Of a stretch of 16,429 nt of DNA, positions 7,341-14,744 are shown piece after piece. The translations under genes were made by a program, and so were the position numbers. How positions within the stretch are numbered: the stretch's first letter is position 1; each line of letters starts with the position of its first letter. The stretch comes from Betaproteobacteria bacterium (GTDB lineage Bacteria; Pseudomonadota; Gammaproteobacteria; Burkholderiales; Casimicrobiaceae): the NCBI GenBank assembly GCA_013298455.1, contig JAAFHR010000014.1, positions 1 to 16,429 of the forward strand, written 5' to 3'. The notes beneath the pieces are model-generated. The model saw nothing but the letters and a program-made list of their open reading frames with translations. It was not told the DNA's origin and made no database searches.

Positions 7341-10300
7341 CAGCTGGAGGATCCCGAAACCGCCGTGTTGCATGTCTGTCCTGAGATTCCACCACATTGA
7401 ATAACTCGGAAGTTGATCCAGAAGGTGGTGCCGTAACCATCAGGGACAAAAAACACGTCAGCATCGCCGTTGTACGCATCGTACGCTTGGCGGCGTTGGC
7501 TGCCGATATAGGCGCGCACGAACCCCTCGGCTCCGCCCGTTCCGAGGGCGGGCTCTGTTTTCATGCGAATTACGTCGCTGGAGGTGAAGTCGCCTCGACA
7601 CTTAGAGATGACAATTTCCTTGAACGCGCCGATGTCCACCACCCGATGCTCAATCCCAACCTGCGCTGCGGAGCCGACGATAGCCATCAGGTCGGTTCCG
7701 CTCACTTGCACAGAGAAAACATCGTTGGTTTTCAGAGGGTAGAAGCGCAACGTCATACCTCCCGAGCTGTTCTGCGGCAACCGGGTGAGTGAGTTTTGAT
7801 AAGTTGCGCCGCGATCGGAGCAACTCTGCGGCGCCGGAGCTGCGCTGTAGACCAATCGCGTCGCGTGGTTATCAGGGGCGTTGTCGAGCACCGGAACTCC
7901 GACCACTTCGACGGCAATTTTGTCGATCGCGGTTGAACTGTTGAGCGTCGCAGTGCAGGCGGTGTCATTTGATCCGGGCGCACAAACAACAACGGCACTC
8001 GTCGAATTCGACGCGACCGAGCTCACAAACGGCTTCTTAATCGTTTGTGGGGTAGCGTTACCCGTGTAGGTCACTGTGACTTGACACTCGGTTGGAGCGC
8101 TGGCGTTGGCAGCCGGAACAGCGACACCCGTGTTGTTGGTCAATGAGCAGGACAGCGTCAGCGGCTGCGAAGCGGTGGGCAGCTGAGCGGCTGTGACGCT
8201 TCCCGCTGCCGGTGCAACGAAGTCATAGAACGTCGGGGTGACTGCGGGCGCCTTTGCGCATCCGGTGCCACTCATGCCATTCGCGCAAGCAGAGCCGCTG
8301 TCAACGTCGGACTTCAAAACTACTGTCACCACTTGCCCCACACCGCCCGAGCCCGCGATTGCTCTGAGCGGCACAGCGAGCTGGATGGCGGGCGTAACCG
8401 CTAGCGCACCGGATGATTGAATATCGCATCTCACTCGTTGCGGGTTCGACCCACCAACCACCGTGCACGTTGATGGCGCCGATGAATCCAAAACCAGTCC
8501 CGTCGGGAGGTTGAGCGTAGCGACCAAAGGCCCGGTGTACGGGGTTGCCGGCAACGGTAGCGAGCTGACGGTGACCTGCCAGGAGGCAACCCCACCCACC
8601 GCAAGCGACGTGGTGGGAGCAGCAATCGCCACCGATACCTCGGCTGGCGGCACGACGCTCACCACTTGCTGTGCAGAGATCAGCCGATCCGTCGATGCGG
8701 CCGGGGTTCCAGTGTGTGTGTTGACACACAGTGAGGTGTTGTAGCTGCTCGTGCTGAAGCCCTGTTTAAGGACGCAAACGCGAACGGCAGTCGTCGCGTA
8801 GAGCAAATTCGATGGCAAGGTGCGTGACACCGTCAGTGCTGTATTGGCTTGCAAGGTGCGCAGCTCGCCTGCACTTGAGTCGATGATGGAATTCGCCTCA
8901 ACGACTTTCCAAACGCGATTGGCTGCGGCAACAGTTGCATCTGCAATTTCGTAGTAGACGAAAACATCGCCTGAGGTGCTTCCGGGCCGGATCGTTGTCT
9001 GGATCGTCGCGGGACTACCGAGTGTGAGCTGCGCCGCATCGATCGCAGCGACCGCGAGGTTCACTCCCGCTGGCGGTTGCACCACCACGTCTGGCGTCAT
9101 CAAGATGCCGGTCGAGACGCCGGTAAATCCGTTTGCCGTTGCAATAATGAACGTCGTCACAGGCGTTGCGCCGCTCGCAGCGCTACCGGAAACGTTGCAT
9201 CTGCAAAGCTCTGTTGACGAGGGTGGAATCGAAACACCAGCACTTGCCGTTGACGGTGAACAGCTAATTGAGTAACCGCTCGCTGCTGGCGAGGCACCAC
9301 AGGCCAAGCCGGACGCAACGGCGCTTGTGCTGTTGTTGCGTACGGAGAAGCTGAATGCGCCAGACAGCGGGATCGCGCCGGGTTGTTGAACGATCGACAA
9401 GGTAGCGGGACTTTGCGGCGCATTGAACGGCACTTGTACGGTGCCAGCACTCAGGATGCTCGGGGAAGTGCACGGCGCACCTGCAGAGATCCCGGAGGCT
9501 CTTGTTGCACAGATTCGCATCTCAACACTGCTCCCGCTAATTGCAGATTGCGGGAGAGAGAAGGGCGCGCCGAAGGTTACCGCACTCGCACCGGAGACCT
9601 GTTGTACCGCGACACGGCCGTCGACAGCGGCAGAGGACCAACCGCCCGACGCGTTCTTGTACTCCGGGTAAAAAGCGGCACCTACCAGGACATTGCCGCT
9701 CACGTTAGTGACTTCAAAGCGAAGTTCGCCGGTGATTACCCCGCCGTTCACCGTTGCACTGCCTGTATCGATCCTCAAGTTCGCGGGCGGCGTAAAGCCG
9801 ACGGCACTATCGTCAACCACGCGCACTGTAAACGTTTGTGACGCGGAGTCGACAGCGCTCAAGCCCGTCGCGGTGGCTCTGGCGACCAAGTTGTAAACGC
9901 CGGCGGTGCTCGCTGCCGTCTTTCTCGCTACACAGGTTACTCGCTGTCCGGTCGCCAAACTTGCAGGCGTGGTGGGTGTACAAGATTGAGTGAATCCGTC
10001 CGTGGGTAGTCCTGTCAACGCGCACGTCACGTTTTGTAGGCTTTGGGTGCCCGTGTTTTCACAGACATAGGTGACCTCTGCCGTGGTGTCCGCTGGGGAA
10101 ACAGTGTTCTTGTTGAGCGTTAGGATGACAGAGGCAGCAATTGCAGCTGGCGGCGCCGAAACGCTAAGCGATGTGGTCGCTGCAGCGGTAGTCGTTGTTT
10201 GGTTCGTAGCTGTGGCGGTCACGTTGATGACCTGATTGACCGCAGTTGCGCTTTGCCCGGAGAGCGTGCAATTAAAGCTCTGCCCTGGAGCTAGCGAACT

Positions 10301-11695
10301 GGGCGGCGTTGCACATTCAAAGCGAAATCCTGCAGGTACTGGGTTCGCACTGCACTGCGGATTGGTAGCGGCCTCGGTGCTTGAAGCAGAGTTGGCGCAG
10401 CGAATGATTTGCGACAGTAATGTATTTGCCGCAACCGTGTACTCAGTCGCCAGATCTTGAACGCGCATTTGTACTGTTCGCAGCGGTGCGGGCAAGATCA
10501 AGGTGCTACATGAAACGTGAGGTGCACCTGCGCCCGTACAGCCCAGCGGTGAATTGGTTACCCCAAGGCCCTGCTCGGTCGTGGCACTCAGCCCGATTCT
10601 CCGGTCTGTCAAGCTTCGCGGGTTGTAAGCCCCGGTGACCGCAACATTGATCACAGCGTCAATGGCGGTGGCAGGGCGTCCGAGCGTACATTCGACGATG
10701 GTTGTTCCCGTCTTGGAATTGAGCGTCGCTTTGCACGCTGTTGGATCGAAGGTGCTAGCTGAGACGTAACTAATGCCTGCCGGAAGCGCGAAGCGAACCA
10801 TCGCTTTTGTCGGGAAAGTTCCTGTAGGCCAAAGCGACGGAGCGACGATGACCGCGCGAATGCGCAAACCTGAACCCGCAGCCGGGGGCGCAGTAACAGG
10901 TTGAAGGTTGCTGTCCGTCATCGACACTGACGTCGTGTAGAGGGCGTAAGCGTCCGGAGCGCAGGCGCGAGCCTGTTCGTTCGTCCACTGGCCGGTTCCA
11001 TCGTTAACTTGGCGATCAACCTCATCGAAGTCCGTTAGGAAGCGATGCTGCGGTTTTTGGTCGGCAAGGGGGCGCTGTGGTGCGCCGGCAACTTGCTTCA
11101 GCACTCGCCATACGGGCGTTGAGCCTGCAGGGCATTGGCTAGCGTCCACCGGAAAGCCTGCCGCGTCTGTGCCTGTGAGCAACGTCAATCTGCCGCCGCT
11201 TTCACCATCTCGACAAGCAATGCGAGGCGTCTTATTGATGAAGTTGTCCACTACCAACGCCACTTCCGACGAAAGGTTAGTGTAGAAATGACTTACGTTT
11301 CCCTCGTCCGGAAGCAAAATTTTGAAGCGATTTACCGCAGTACCAGTCGCAGTCGCCGGGTCGAGAAGGGCAATTGAAAACCCCGTTCGTTCCCAAAGCG
11401 TTGTTTGGCGATCAAGCGTCGTGATCTCTTCTTGGCACGACGTGATGAAGTGATTTCCTGCAACCGCGGTGCTTGCTTTGCCGCGATACTCAATCATCCG
11501 AGGGGCGGGCGTGCAGACTCCGGGGGCCGGAGCAACGCAAGACTGTGAAGCGGTGTTTGACTGCGCAAACGTTGAGCTCGAGGAGAGCGCTAACGCGGAC
11601 AAACCTAACAACAAAAGTTTTCGCAAGGTCGTTAAGGGGGCTGCTGAAGCAACTTTGCAATCGCCGGATGTTCCGAACATTTTTTTCCAATTCAT
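7340..11695 (-). CDS. Giant exported multi-domain beta-sandwich protein (1451 aa, DUF11/Ig-like repeats)
   Basis: A long signal peptide has a 26-residue n-region, hydrophobic core LLLLGLSALAL and a cut after TFA (about 44). The N-terminal domain (50-260) is Cys-containing and unrecognised. From about 270 to 1285 come roughly eight Ig-like or DUF11/CARDB-like beta domains of 100-135 residues, separated by Ala/Pro/Ser/Thr stretches such as VVPPAEV and APPAAIA. Signs include ALPAGISYVSAS, VTYVCENTGTQSLQNVTCAL and LNLPTGLVLDSS. Paired cysteines recur in each domain and probably form disulfides. The C-terminal domain (1290-1451) carries EIVISKCRGDF and VPDGYGTTFWINFRV. No autotransporter barrel, sortase, PEP-CTERM or membrane anchor is seen. 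A strong GAGGA ribosome site supports the start. It is coupled to the parvulin gene. Likely a cell-surface or secreted structural or adhesive protein; function unknown. Confidence 0.82.
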   Translation of the reverse strand: MNWKKMFGTSGDCKVASAAPLTTLRKLLLLGLSALALSSSSTFAQSNTASQSCVAPAPGVCTPAPRMIEYRGKASTAVAGNHFITSCQEEITTLDRQTTLWERTGFSIALLDPATATGTAVNRFKILLPDEGNVSHFYTNLSSEVALVVDNFINKTPRIACRDGESGGRLTLLTGTDAAGFPVDASQCPAGSTPVWRVLKQVAGAPQRPLADQKPQHRFLTDFDEVDRQVNDGTGQWTNEQARACAPDAYALYTTSVSMTDSNLQPVTAPPAAGSGLRIRAVIVAPSLWPTGTFPTKAMVRFALPAGISYVSASTFDPTACKATLNSKTGTTIVECTLGRPATAIDAVINVAVTGAYNPRSLTDRRIGLSATTEQGLGVTNSPLGCTGAGAPHVSCSTLILPAPLRTVQMRVQDLATEYTVAANTLLSQIIRCANSASSTEAATNPQCSANPVPAGFRFECATPPSSLAPGQSFNCTLSGQSATAVNQVINVTATATNQTTTTAAATTSLSVSAPPAAIAASVILTLNKNTVSPADTTAEVTYVCENTGTQSLQNVTCALTGLPTDGFTQSCTPTTPASLATGQRVTCVARKTAASTAGVYNLVARATATGLSAVDSASQTFTVRVVDDSAVGFTPPANLRIDTGSATVNGGVITGELRFEVTNVSGNVLVGAAFYPEYKNASGGWSSAAVDGRVAVQQVSGASAVTFGAPFSLPQSAISGSSVEMRICATRASGISAGAPCTSPSILSAGTVQVPFNAPQSPATLSIVQQPGAIPLSGAFSFSVRNNSTSAVASGLACGASPAASGYSISCSPSTASAGVSIPPSSTELCRCNVSGSAASGATPVTTFIIATANGFTGVSTGILMTPDVVVQPPAGVNLAVAAIDAAQLTLGSPATIQTTIRPGSTSGDVFVYYEIADATVAAANRVWKVVEANSIIDSSAGELRTLQANTALTVSRTLPSNLLYATTAVRVCVLKQGFSTSSYNTSLCVNTHTGTPAASTDRLISAQQVVSVVPPAEVSVAIAAPTTSLAVGGVASWQVTVSSLPLPATPYTGPLVATLNLPTGLVLDSSAPSTCTVVGGSNPQRVRCDIQSSGALAVTPAIQLAVPLRAIAGSGGVGQVVTVVLKSDVDSGSACANGMSGTGCAKAPAVTPTFYDFVAPAAGSVTAAQLPTASQPLTLSCSLTNNTGVAVPAANASAPTECQVTVTYTGNATPQTIKKPFVSSVASNSTSAVVVCAPGSNDTACTATLNSSTAIDKIAVEVVGVPVLDNAPDNHATRLVYSAAPAPQSCSDRGATYQNSLTRLPQNSSGGMTLRFYPLKTNDVFSVQVSGTDLMAIVGSAAQVGIEHRVVDIGAFKEIVISKCRGDFTSSDVIRMKTEPALGTGGAEGFVRAYIGSQRRQAYDAYNGDADVFFVPDGYGTTFWINFRVIQCGGISGQTCNTAVSGSSS

Positions 11696-11703
11696 CTATG
11701 TAA

Positions 11704-11710
11704 CTTCCTC
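11704..11710 (-). promoter_or_regulatory. Shine-Dalgarno of the giant exported protein
   Basis: GAGGAAG on the minus strand, with GAGGA ending 10 bases before the ATG at 11695. It is one of the two best ribosome sites in the window and fixes the long signal peptide start, because no other start codon with a site precedes the hydrophobic core. Confidence 0.7.
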
Positions 11711-11752
11711 GTCACGTTCTTCCACCCGGAGCTTTGTGCGCAAAAACTGCCA

Positions 11753-11782
11753 ATTATTCTGCTTTGTACGAGCCATTGTCCG
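11753..11782 (-). promoter_or_regulatory. Candidate sigma-70 promoter of the giant protein/parvulin unit
   Basis: On the minus strand CGGACA (11777-11782, four of six matches to TTGACA, including GACA) and AATAAT (11753-11758, five of six matches to TATAAT) are 18 bases apart. Transcription would start near 11746, giving a leader of about 50 bases before the ATG. Read by eye in an otherwise GC-rich gap; unproven. Confidence 0.35.
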
Positions 11783-12278
11783 CTTCGCGCGTTGCACGAA
11801 GTCGCGAAGGCCTTTAGGTAAGTCGGTCTTTGAGCGTCTGCGATTGTAATCTGGGCGGCGGCGTCCGACGCCATTGAGTCGGCTAGGCGGCTACGAAGCT
11901 CGGATTGACGAACCTAAATTCGTTTGGTCCGCCGCCTGAGCGAGGCGGGTCAAATCGTTGAGCAGACTGCGTGTCGAAGATGGGCGTGGAACGCCTAACG
12001 AATCGTCCGTATCGACGCCTGCGCGCTGGCAGTGGGCGGATAGACCATCAAGGACGCGTTGCTCTGATCGCGCTACCAAGGCAATTCGGCGTCGTTGAAT
12101 TCCATCAAATTCAGATTGATCGGCAAAATCGCAGCCGTCGTCTTGGAAGTTCGCTGCCGGAGTACGGGCGCTCCCGTGTTGCCGTTCGCATCGCGCATGA
12201 GCGGAACAAGCTTGTTCGCGCTCTGCGAACTTACACAGCTATTAGGCACCGCCGCGTTCACATGAATTCGCTTGCCGG

Positions 12279-12304
12279 AAAAACAAAAACGGGCCGAAGC
12301 CCGT
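12279..12304 (-). terminator. Rho-independent terminator after the 552-aa surface protein gene
   Basis: Minus strand: perfect six-base stem ACGGGC/GCCCGT with the stable tetraloop TTCG (12289-12304), followed directly by TTTTGTTTTT (12279-12288). It lies about 36 bases after the TAA stop at 12340. It separates the surface protein gene from the giant protein gene, so the two are separate transcription units. A weaker T-run (CTTTGTTTC) on the plus strand could make it partly bidirectional. Confidence 0.92.
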
Positions 12305-12339
12305 CTTTGTTTCACAAACCCGACTAGCGGGTAGCGAAT

Positions 12340-13998
12340 TTAGTTTCCACGTGCTGGCGAGAACGAGCGCGTGTAGGTCAGGTTGACGCTGCTCTGATAG
12401 TTGTTCAGAGGTTGGCCAGGCGTTGCAACGGTAACGCGTGCGTTTGCAACAGAGAAACCGATCACTGGCAAGCCAACGAAGGTCACTGTCGTTCCCGAAG
12501 CGCGAGTCGTCGACCCGTCGAGCAGGCTCAAACCAGCAATGGTTGTGCCTTGGATACCTGCAAGGGCGTTCGTGCCGATGAAGGTCATTTCCATCCAGCC
12601 GCCTTCTTTGTTGGCTGCTTGGTATGCGTTCAGGAACAGCGCATTGTTCGAAGCCATCACGACGCTTGCGCCGTCTTTCTTCGATGCTGGAGCGAACGAA
12701 ATCACGTTGGCTTCAACAGGCAACGCTGGGATACCAGGCGTTTGACCGACTGGAGGTGGCGAGAAGCCCAAGCATTCTGGACGGCCGGCGTTTGCTGGAT
12801 CATTACAACCCGTCAGCGACTGACCCTCTTCACGATCCCATGTCGACAGACGAACGTTTTCGAGCGCGTTGCCGTTCTTCGGATTCCACAATGAAGTGAA
12901 AGGAGGAATCGCTGCGGTCGAAGTCGTTGCGCCGAGGATGTCGGTGCGATCTACGTAGAAGTGCTTAGCTGGGAACGTAACGACCCAATCCGTGCCCAAC
13001 GAAAGGTCGTTGGTGTAGGCGTATTCGCCAGAAACCTTAGCAGACATCAACGTTGCAGATACTGCGTTGGCGCGTGCGATGCGACCAGCTGACGTCGATG
13101 CAGCGGCACCGCAGGTCGTACCAGCCACATTCGACATGTTCGCTACCACAACTTCGCTTGACGAAGAAACAGCTGCGACGCACGACGAGTGATCAGCAAA
13201 GTTTGGGTTCTGGCCAGCTGGCGTGAAGATCGTGCCGTCACGACCGAAACCATTCAAGGCTGTAGCGTTTACCGCAGTCGCCATGCCTTGGTTGCCGGTG
13301 GCAACGTACGTCACCGCGCCGAACAAACCGCCTGAAGGAGCACGGTTTCCGCGAACCGTTGGGTCTACAACGTTCGAAAGTGGAAGCTTCTTAACGTCTG
13401 TTGCCGACTGACCGCAGGTTGGTACACCTTTGGAGTCATGCTTGAGCTCAGGGTACATCGACGCGCTGGTTGGAATCGTCGCCATTTCGATGATTTCAAC
13501 GTAGCCTTCGAGCGTACGGTCTAGGGACTGAGGACCAGCAACGGCGTTCGAACCATGCAGATCGCTTGCGTCACGGGCTTGGTATTCGAAGTTGAAGAAG
13601 TCAACTGCGTAGCTACCGCCACCAAGGTTCGTCCAAGCAGTTTTACCTGGATCGGTACAGCTGTTGTCGTTTGTGATCAAACGTGAGCCGGTACCAGCTA
13701 CGTTAGGGCTAACGCCACCCGTCCACACATCCCATGGCGAGAGGTAGAGGTTGAAGTCGAGCACGTCGCGTGAGTCTTTGGCTTCACGGAAACGAACCTT
13801 AACGACTTTGCCCTGATCCGTTGTGTTTACAACAGACAGCAGCGAAATGTTGTTACCGCGCGCCGTGTAGTACGGGTAAATCAGGGCTTCGCCCAAACCC
13901 TCGGAGCTAACAGCGACCGCGCCAGCTGAGCCAGCAAATGCAATCGCTCCGGATGCCACGAGTGCGGCGGCGAGCGTCTTTTGTTTTAGAGATTTCAT
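12340..13998 (-). CDS. Exported surface-type protein of unknown function (552 aa, YPYYT family)
   Basis: A classic signal peptide (MKSLKQK, then AAALVASGAIAFAG, cut after AGA at 27) is followed by GLGEALIYPYYTARGNN, LLSVVNTTDQGKVVKVRFRE and LDFNLYLSPWDVWTGG. I know this opening from a widespread group of proteobacterial secreted or cell-surface proteins with no established role. The rest is rich in Ala, Val, Ser, Thr and Asn, with few charges and scattered Cys (CGQSATD, SSCVAAV, TTCGAA, TGCNDP, RPECLG) that could pair. A Pro-rich linker (FSPPPVGQTPGIPALP) precedes the final beta-rich domain. No membrane anchor or sorting tag is visible. Arg is often CGT/CGC and Val/Gly often GTT/GGT, unlike the looser codon use of neighbours, which suggests high expression. 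It has its own ribosome site, promoter region and strong terminator, so it is a monocistron. Function unknown. Confidence 0.85.
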   Translation of the reverse strand: MKSLKQKTLAAALVASGAIAFAGSAGAVAVSSEGLGEALIYPYYTARGNNISLLSVVNTTDQGKVVKVRFREAKDSRDVLDFNLYLSPWDVWTGGVSPNVAGTGSRLITNDNSCTDPGKTAWTNLGGGSYAVDFFNFEYQARDASDLHGSNAVAGPQSLDRTLEGYVEIIEMATIPTSASMYPELKHDSKGVPTCGQSATDVKKLPLSNVVDPTVRGNRAPSGGLFGAVTYVATGNQGMATAVNATALNGFGRDGTIFTPAGQNPNFADHSSCVAAVSSSSEVVVANMSNVAGTTCGAAASTSAGRIARANAVSATLMSAKVSGEYAYTNDLSLGTDWVVTFPAKHFYVDRTDILGATTSTAAIPPFTSLWNPKNGNALENVRLSTWDREEGQSLTGCNDPANAGRPECLGFSPPPVGQTPGIPALPVEANVISFAPASKKDGASVVMASNNALFLNAYQAANKEGGWMEMTFIGTNALAGIQGTTIAGLSLLDGSTTRASGTTVTFVGLPVIGFSVANARVTVATPGQPLNNYQSSVNLTYTRSFSPARGN

Positions 13999-14009
13999 TC
14001 TTACAGTTA

Positions 14010-14015
14010 CTCCTC
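14010..14015 (-). promoter_or_regulatory. Shine-Dalgarno of the 552-aa surface protein
   Basis: GAGGAG on the minus strand, 11 bases before the ATG at 13998. A near-perfect site, in line with high expression of this gene. Confidence 0.7.
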
Positions 14016-14024
14016 AATTGAGTC

Positions 14025-14033
14025 GTTATATCA
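14025..14033 (-). promoter_or_regulatory. Candidate extended -10 promoter for the surface protein
   Basis: TGATATAAC on the minus strand fits an extended -10 (TGnTATAAT, one mismatch), with no recognisable -35 at 16-18 bases. The start would fall near 14018, giving a leader of about 20 bases that just includes the ribosome site. It competes with the sigma-54-like site farther upstream. Confidence 0.35.
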
Positions 14034-14059
14034 ATAGAACCAACAGCGATTTGTTCTTG

Positions 14060-14075
14060 AGCGCCTATCGTGCCA
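14060..14075 (-). promoter_or_regulatory. Sigma-54-like -24/-12 element upstream of the surface protein
   Basis: Minus strand TGGCACG (14069-14075) is a perfect -24 half. It is followed by ATAG and then GCGCT (14060-14064), which keeps the invariant GC at the -12 position with exactly ten bases between GG and GC. The T residues usual before GC are missing. The start would be near 14049, about 50 bases before the ATG. No activator site was identified. Confidence 0.35.
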
Positions 14076-14141
14076 CAGCTTTCGCAGGTTGACCGAGACG
14101 CCCTTAAATTTTTATCGTTCAGTACGAAGTGTATCGAGTTT

Positions 14142-14681
14142 TTATTGCCTTAGCAACCATGCGTCGCCTTTTTCAACGATCCAAATCTCTCGTTGCACAA
14201 TTGGCACAGTCCGGGAGCCGACCTTCGGAATGTTGAGCTCCATCATGGCGATCATGGAGATAGAGCACGACTGAGATTGACATTCAGCCGCCTCGATCGT
14301 GGCGCTTTGGAATCGGTTGCTGGTCAGCTGCGAGTTGTAGAGCGCTTTCGAGACAAAAGCTTGGCTCGCAGCGCTCAGAAGCTCGTAGCTTTTGTCGAAT
14401 TCCTTCGTGGCGATCAGGTTCCATCGCAATTGCGCTCGAGCTTTGACGCGGTCTACCCAAAACGCGGGGTTATCGCTCAGCGAAGGAGGGTTTTTCAGCG
14501 GCTCTAAGGCGAGCACCGCTGCGGCGGCTTCCGCGGAAGCCGCCGCGACAGGAGCCGATGGCGCAGCGTTTACTGCGGGCAATGGGCTCGAGGCCGCTGT
14601 TTGAGCGGAAGCCACACCGCATACCCAGAGGGATAAAAGCACGCCAATCGATTGTTGCGTGAGTAAGTTTTTAAGTTTCAT
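14142..14681 (-). CDS. Small exported protein, probably NTF2-like fold (179 aa)
   Basis: Signal peptide MKLKNLLTQQ, then SIGVLLSLWVCGV, cut after ASA (26). The Cys in LWVC is not in a proper lipobox, so it is probably not a lipoprotein. Residues 28-58 are a low-complexity Ala/Pro/Ser linker. The folded part (72-179) has VDRVKARAQLRWNLIATKEFDKSYELLS, then AAECQSQSCSISM with a likely C134-C139 disulfide, and ends REIWIVEKGDAWLLRQ. This order (R-A-xx-RW, aY/SYE, Cys pair, final W) recalls a common small exported proteobacterial family with an NTF2/SnoaL-like fold. An in-frame ATG at 14732, 12 bases after the secretin stop, would put 17 residues before the signal peptide; I prefer 14681. Neither start has a Shine-Dalgarno. 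Position directly after gspD suggests a link to secretion, unproven. Confidence 0.7.
   Translation of the reverse strand: MKLKNLLTQQSIGVLLSLWVCGVASAQTAASSPLPAVNAAPSAPVAAASAEAAAAVLALEPLKNPPSLSDNPAFWVDRVKARAQLRWNLIATKEFDKSYELLSAASQAFVSKALYNSQLTSNRFQSATIEAAECQSQSCSISMIAMMELNIPKVGSRTVPIVQREIWIVEKGDAWLLRQ
14521..14546. repeat. 26-bp perfect palindrome inside the small exported protein gene
   Basis: The arms are 13 bases each (GCGGCGGCTTCCG and its complement) and meet at a central CCGCGG with no loop. It encodes part of the Ala-rich linker (A-A-S-A-E-A-A-A). In RNA it would fold into a strong hairpin, losing only the few central pairs. It may be a by-product of Ala codon repetition. Confidence 0.85.
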
Positions 14682-14744
14682 GTGTTGTTTTTTTGCTACA
14701 AGTGATGGGGTATCTGAACCGACAACGCCCATAACGACTAAGGT

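Larger units (their letters stand above)
11696..12278. other. Gene-poor gap with promoter candidate and possible gene remnant
   Basis: No convincing complete gene is present. The part nearest 11695 holds the ribosome site and a promoter candidate. A small hairpin (CCGCCT and AGGCGG arms, 11932-11948, five-base loop) has no T-run on either side, so it is not a clear terminator. On the minus strand 12073-12262 reads without stops as a protein-like segment (VPNSCVSSQ, LMRDANGNTG, ILPINLNLMEF) in the same frame as the 552-residue gene, beyond its stop and terminator. I do not recognise this segment; it could be a leftover of a deleted gene or chance. No tRNA or repeat is seen. Confidence 0.4.

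Noticed and set aside
8709..8731. TGTGTGTG/CACACA inverted repeat in the giant gene
   Set aside because: Short, low-complexity and explained by coding for V-N-T-H-T; no sign of function.
9383..9841. Plus-strand frames antisense to the giant exported protein gene
   Set aside because: Several such frames occur in this GC-rich repeat-coding gene; none has a ribosome site or a recognisable motif, while the minus-strand frame has clear domains.
11932..11948. Hairpin in the gap as a terminator
   Set aside because: The six-pair stem is followed by no T-run on either strand.
11971..12327. 118-codon plus-strand open frame in the gap
   Set aside because: It reads through the terminator hairpin, is very rich in Arg, lacks a ribosome site, and overlaps the better-looking minus-strand segment.
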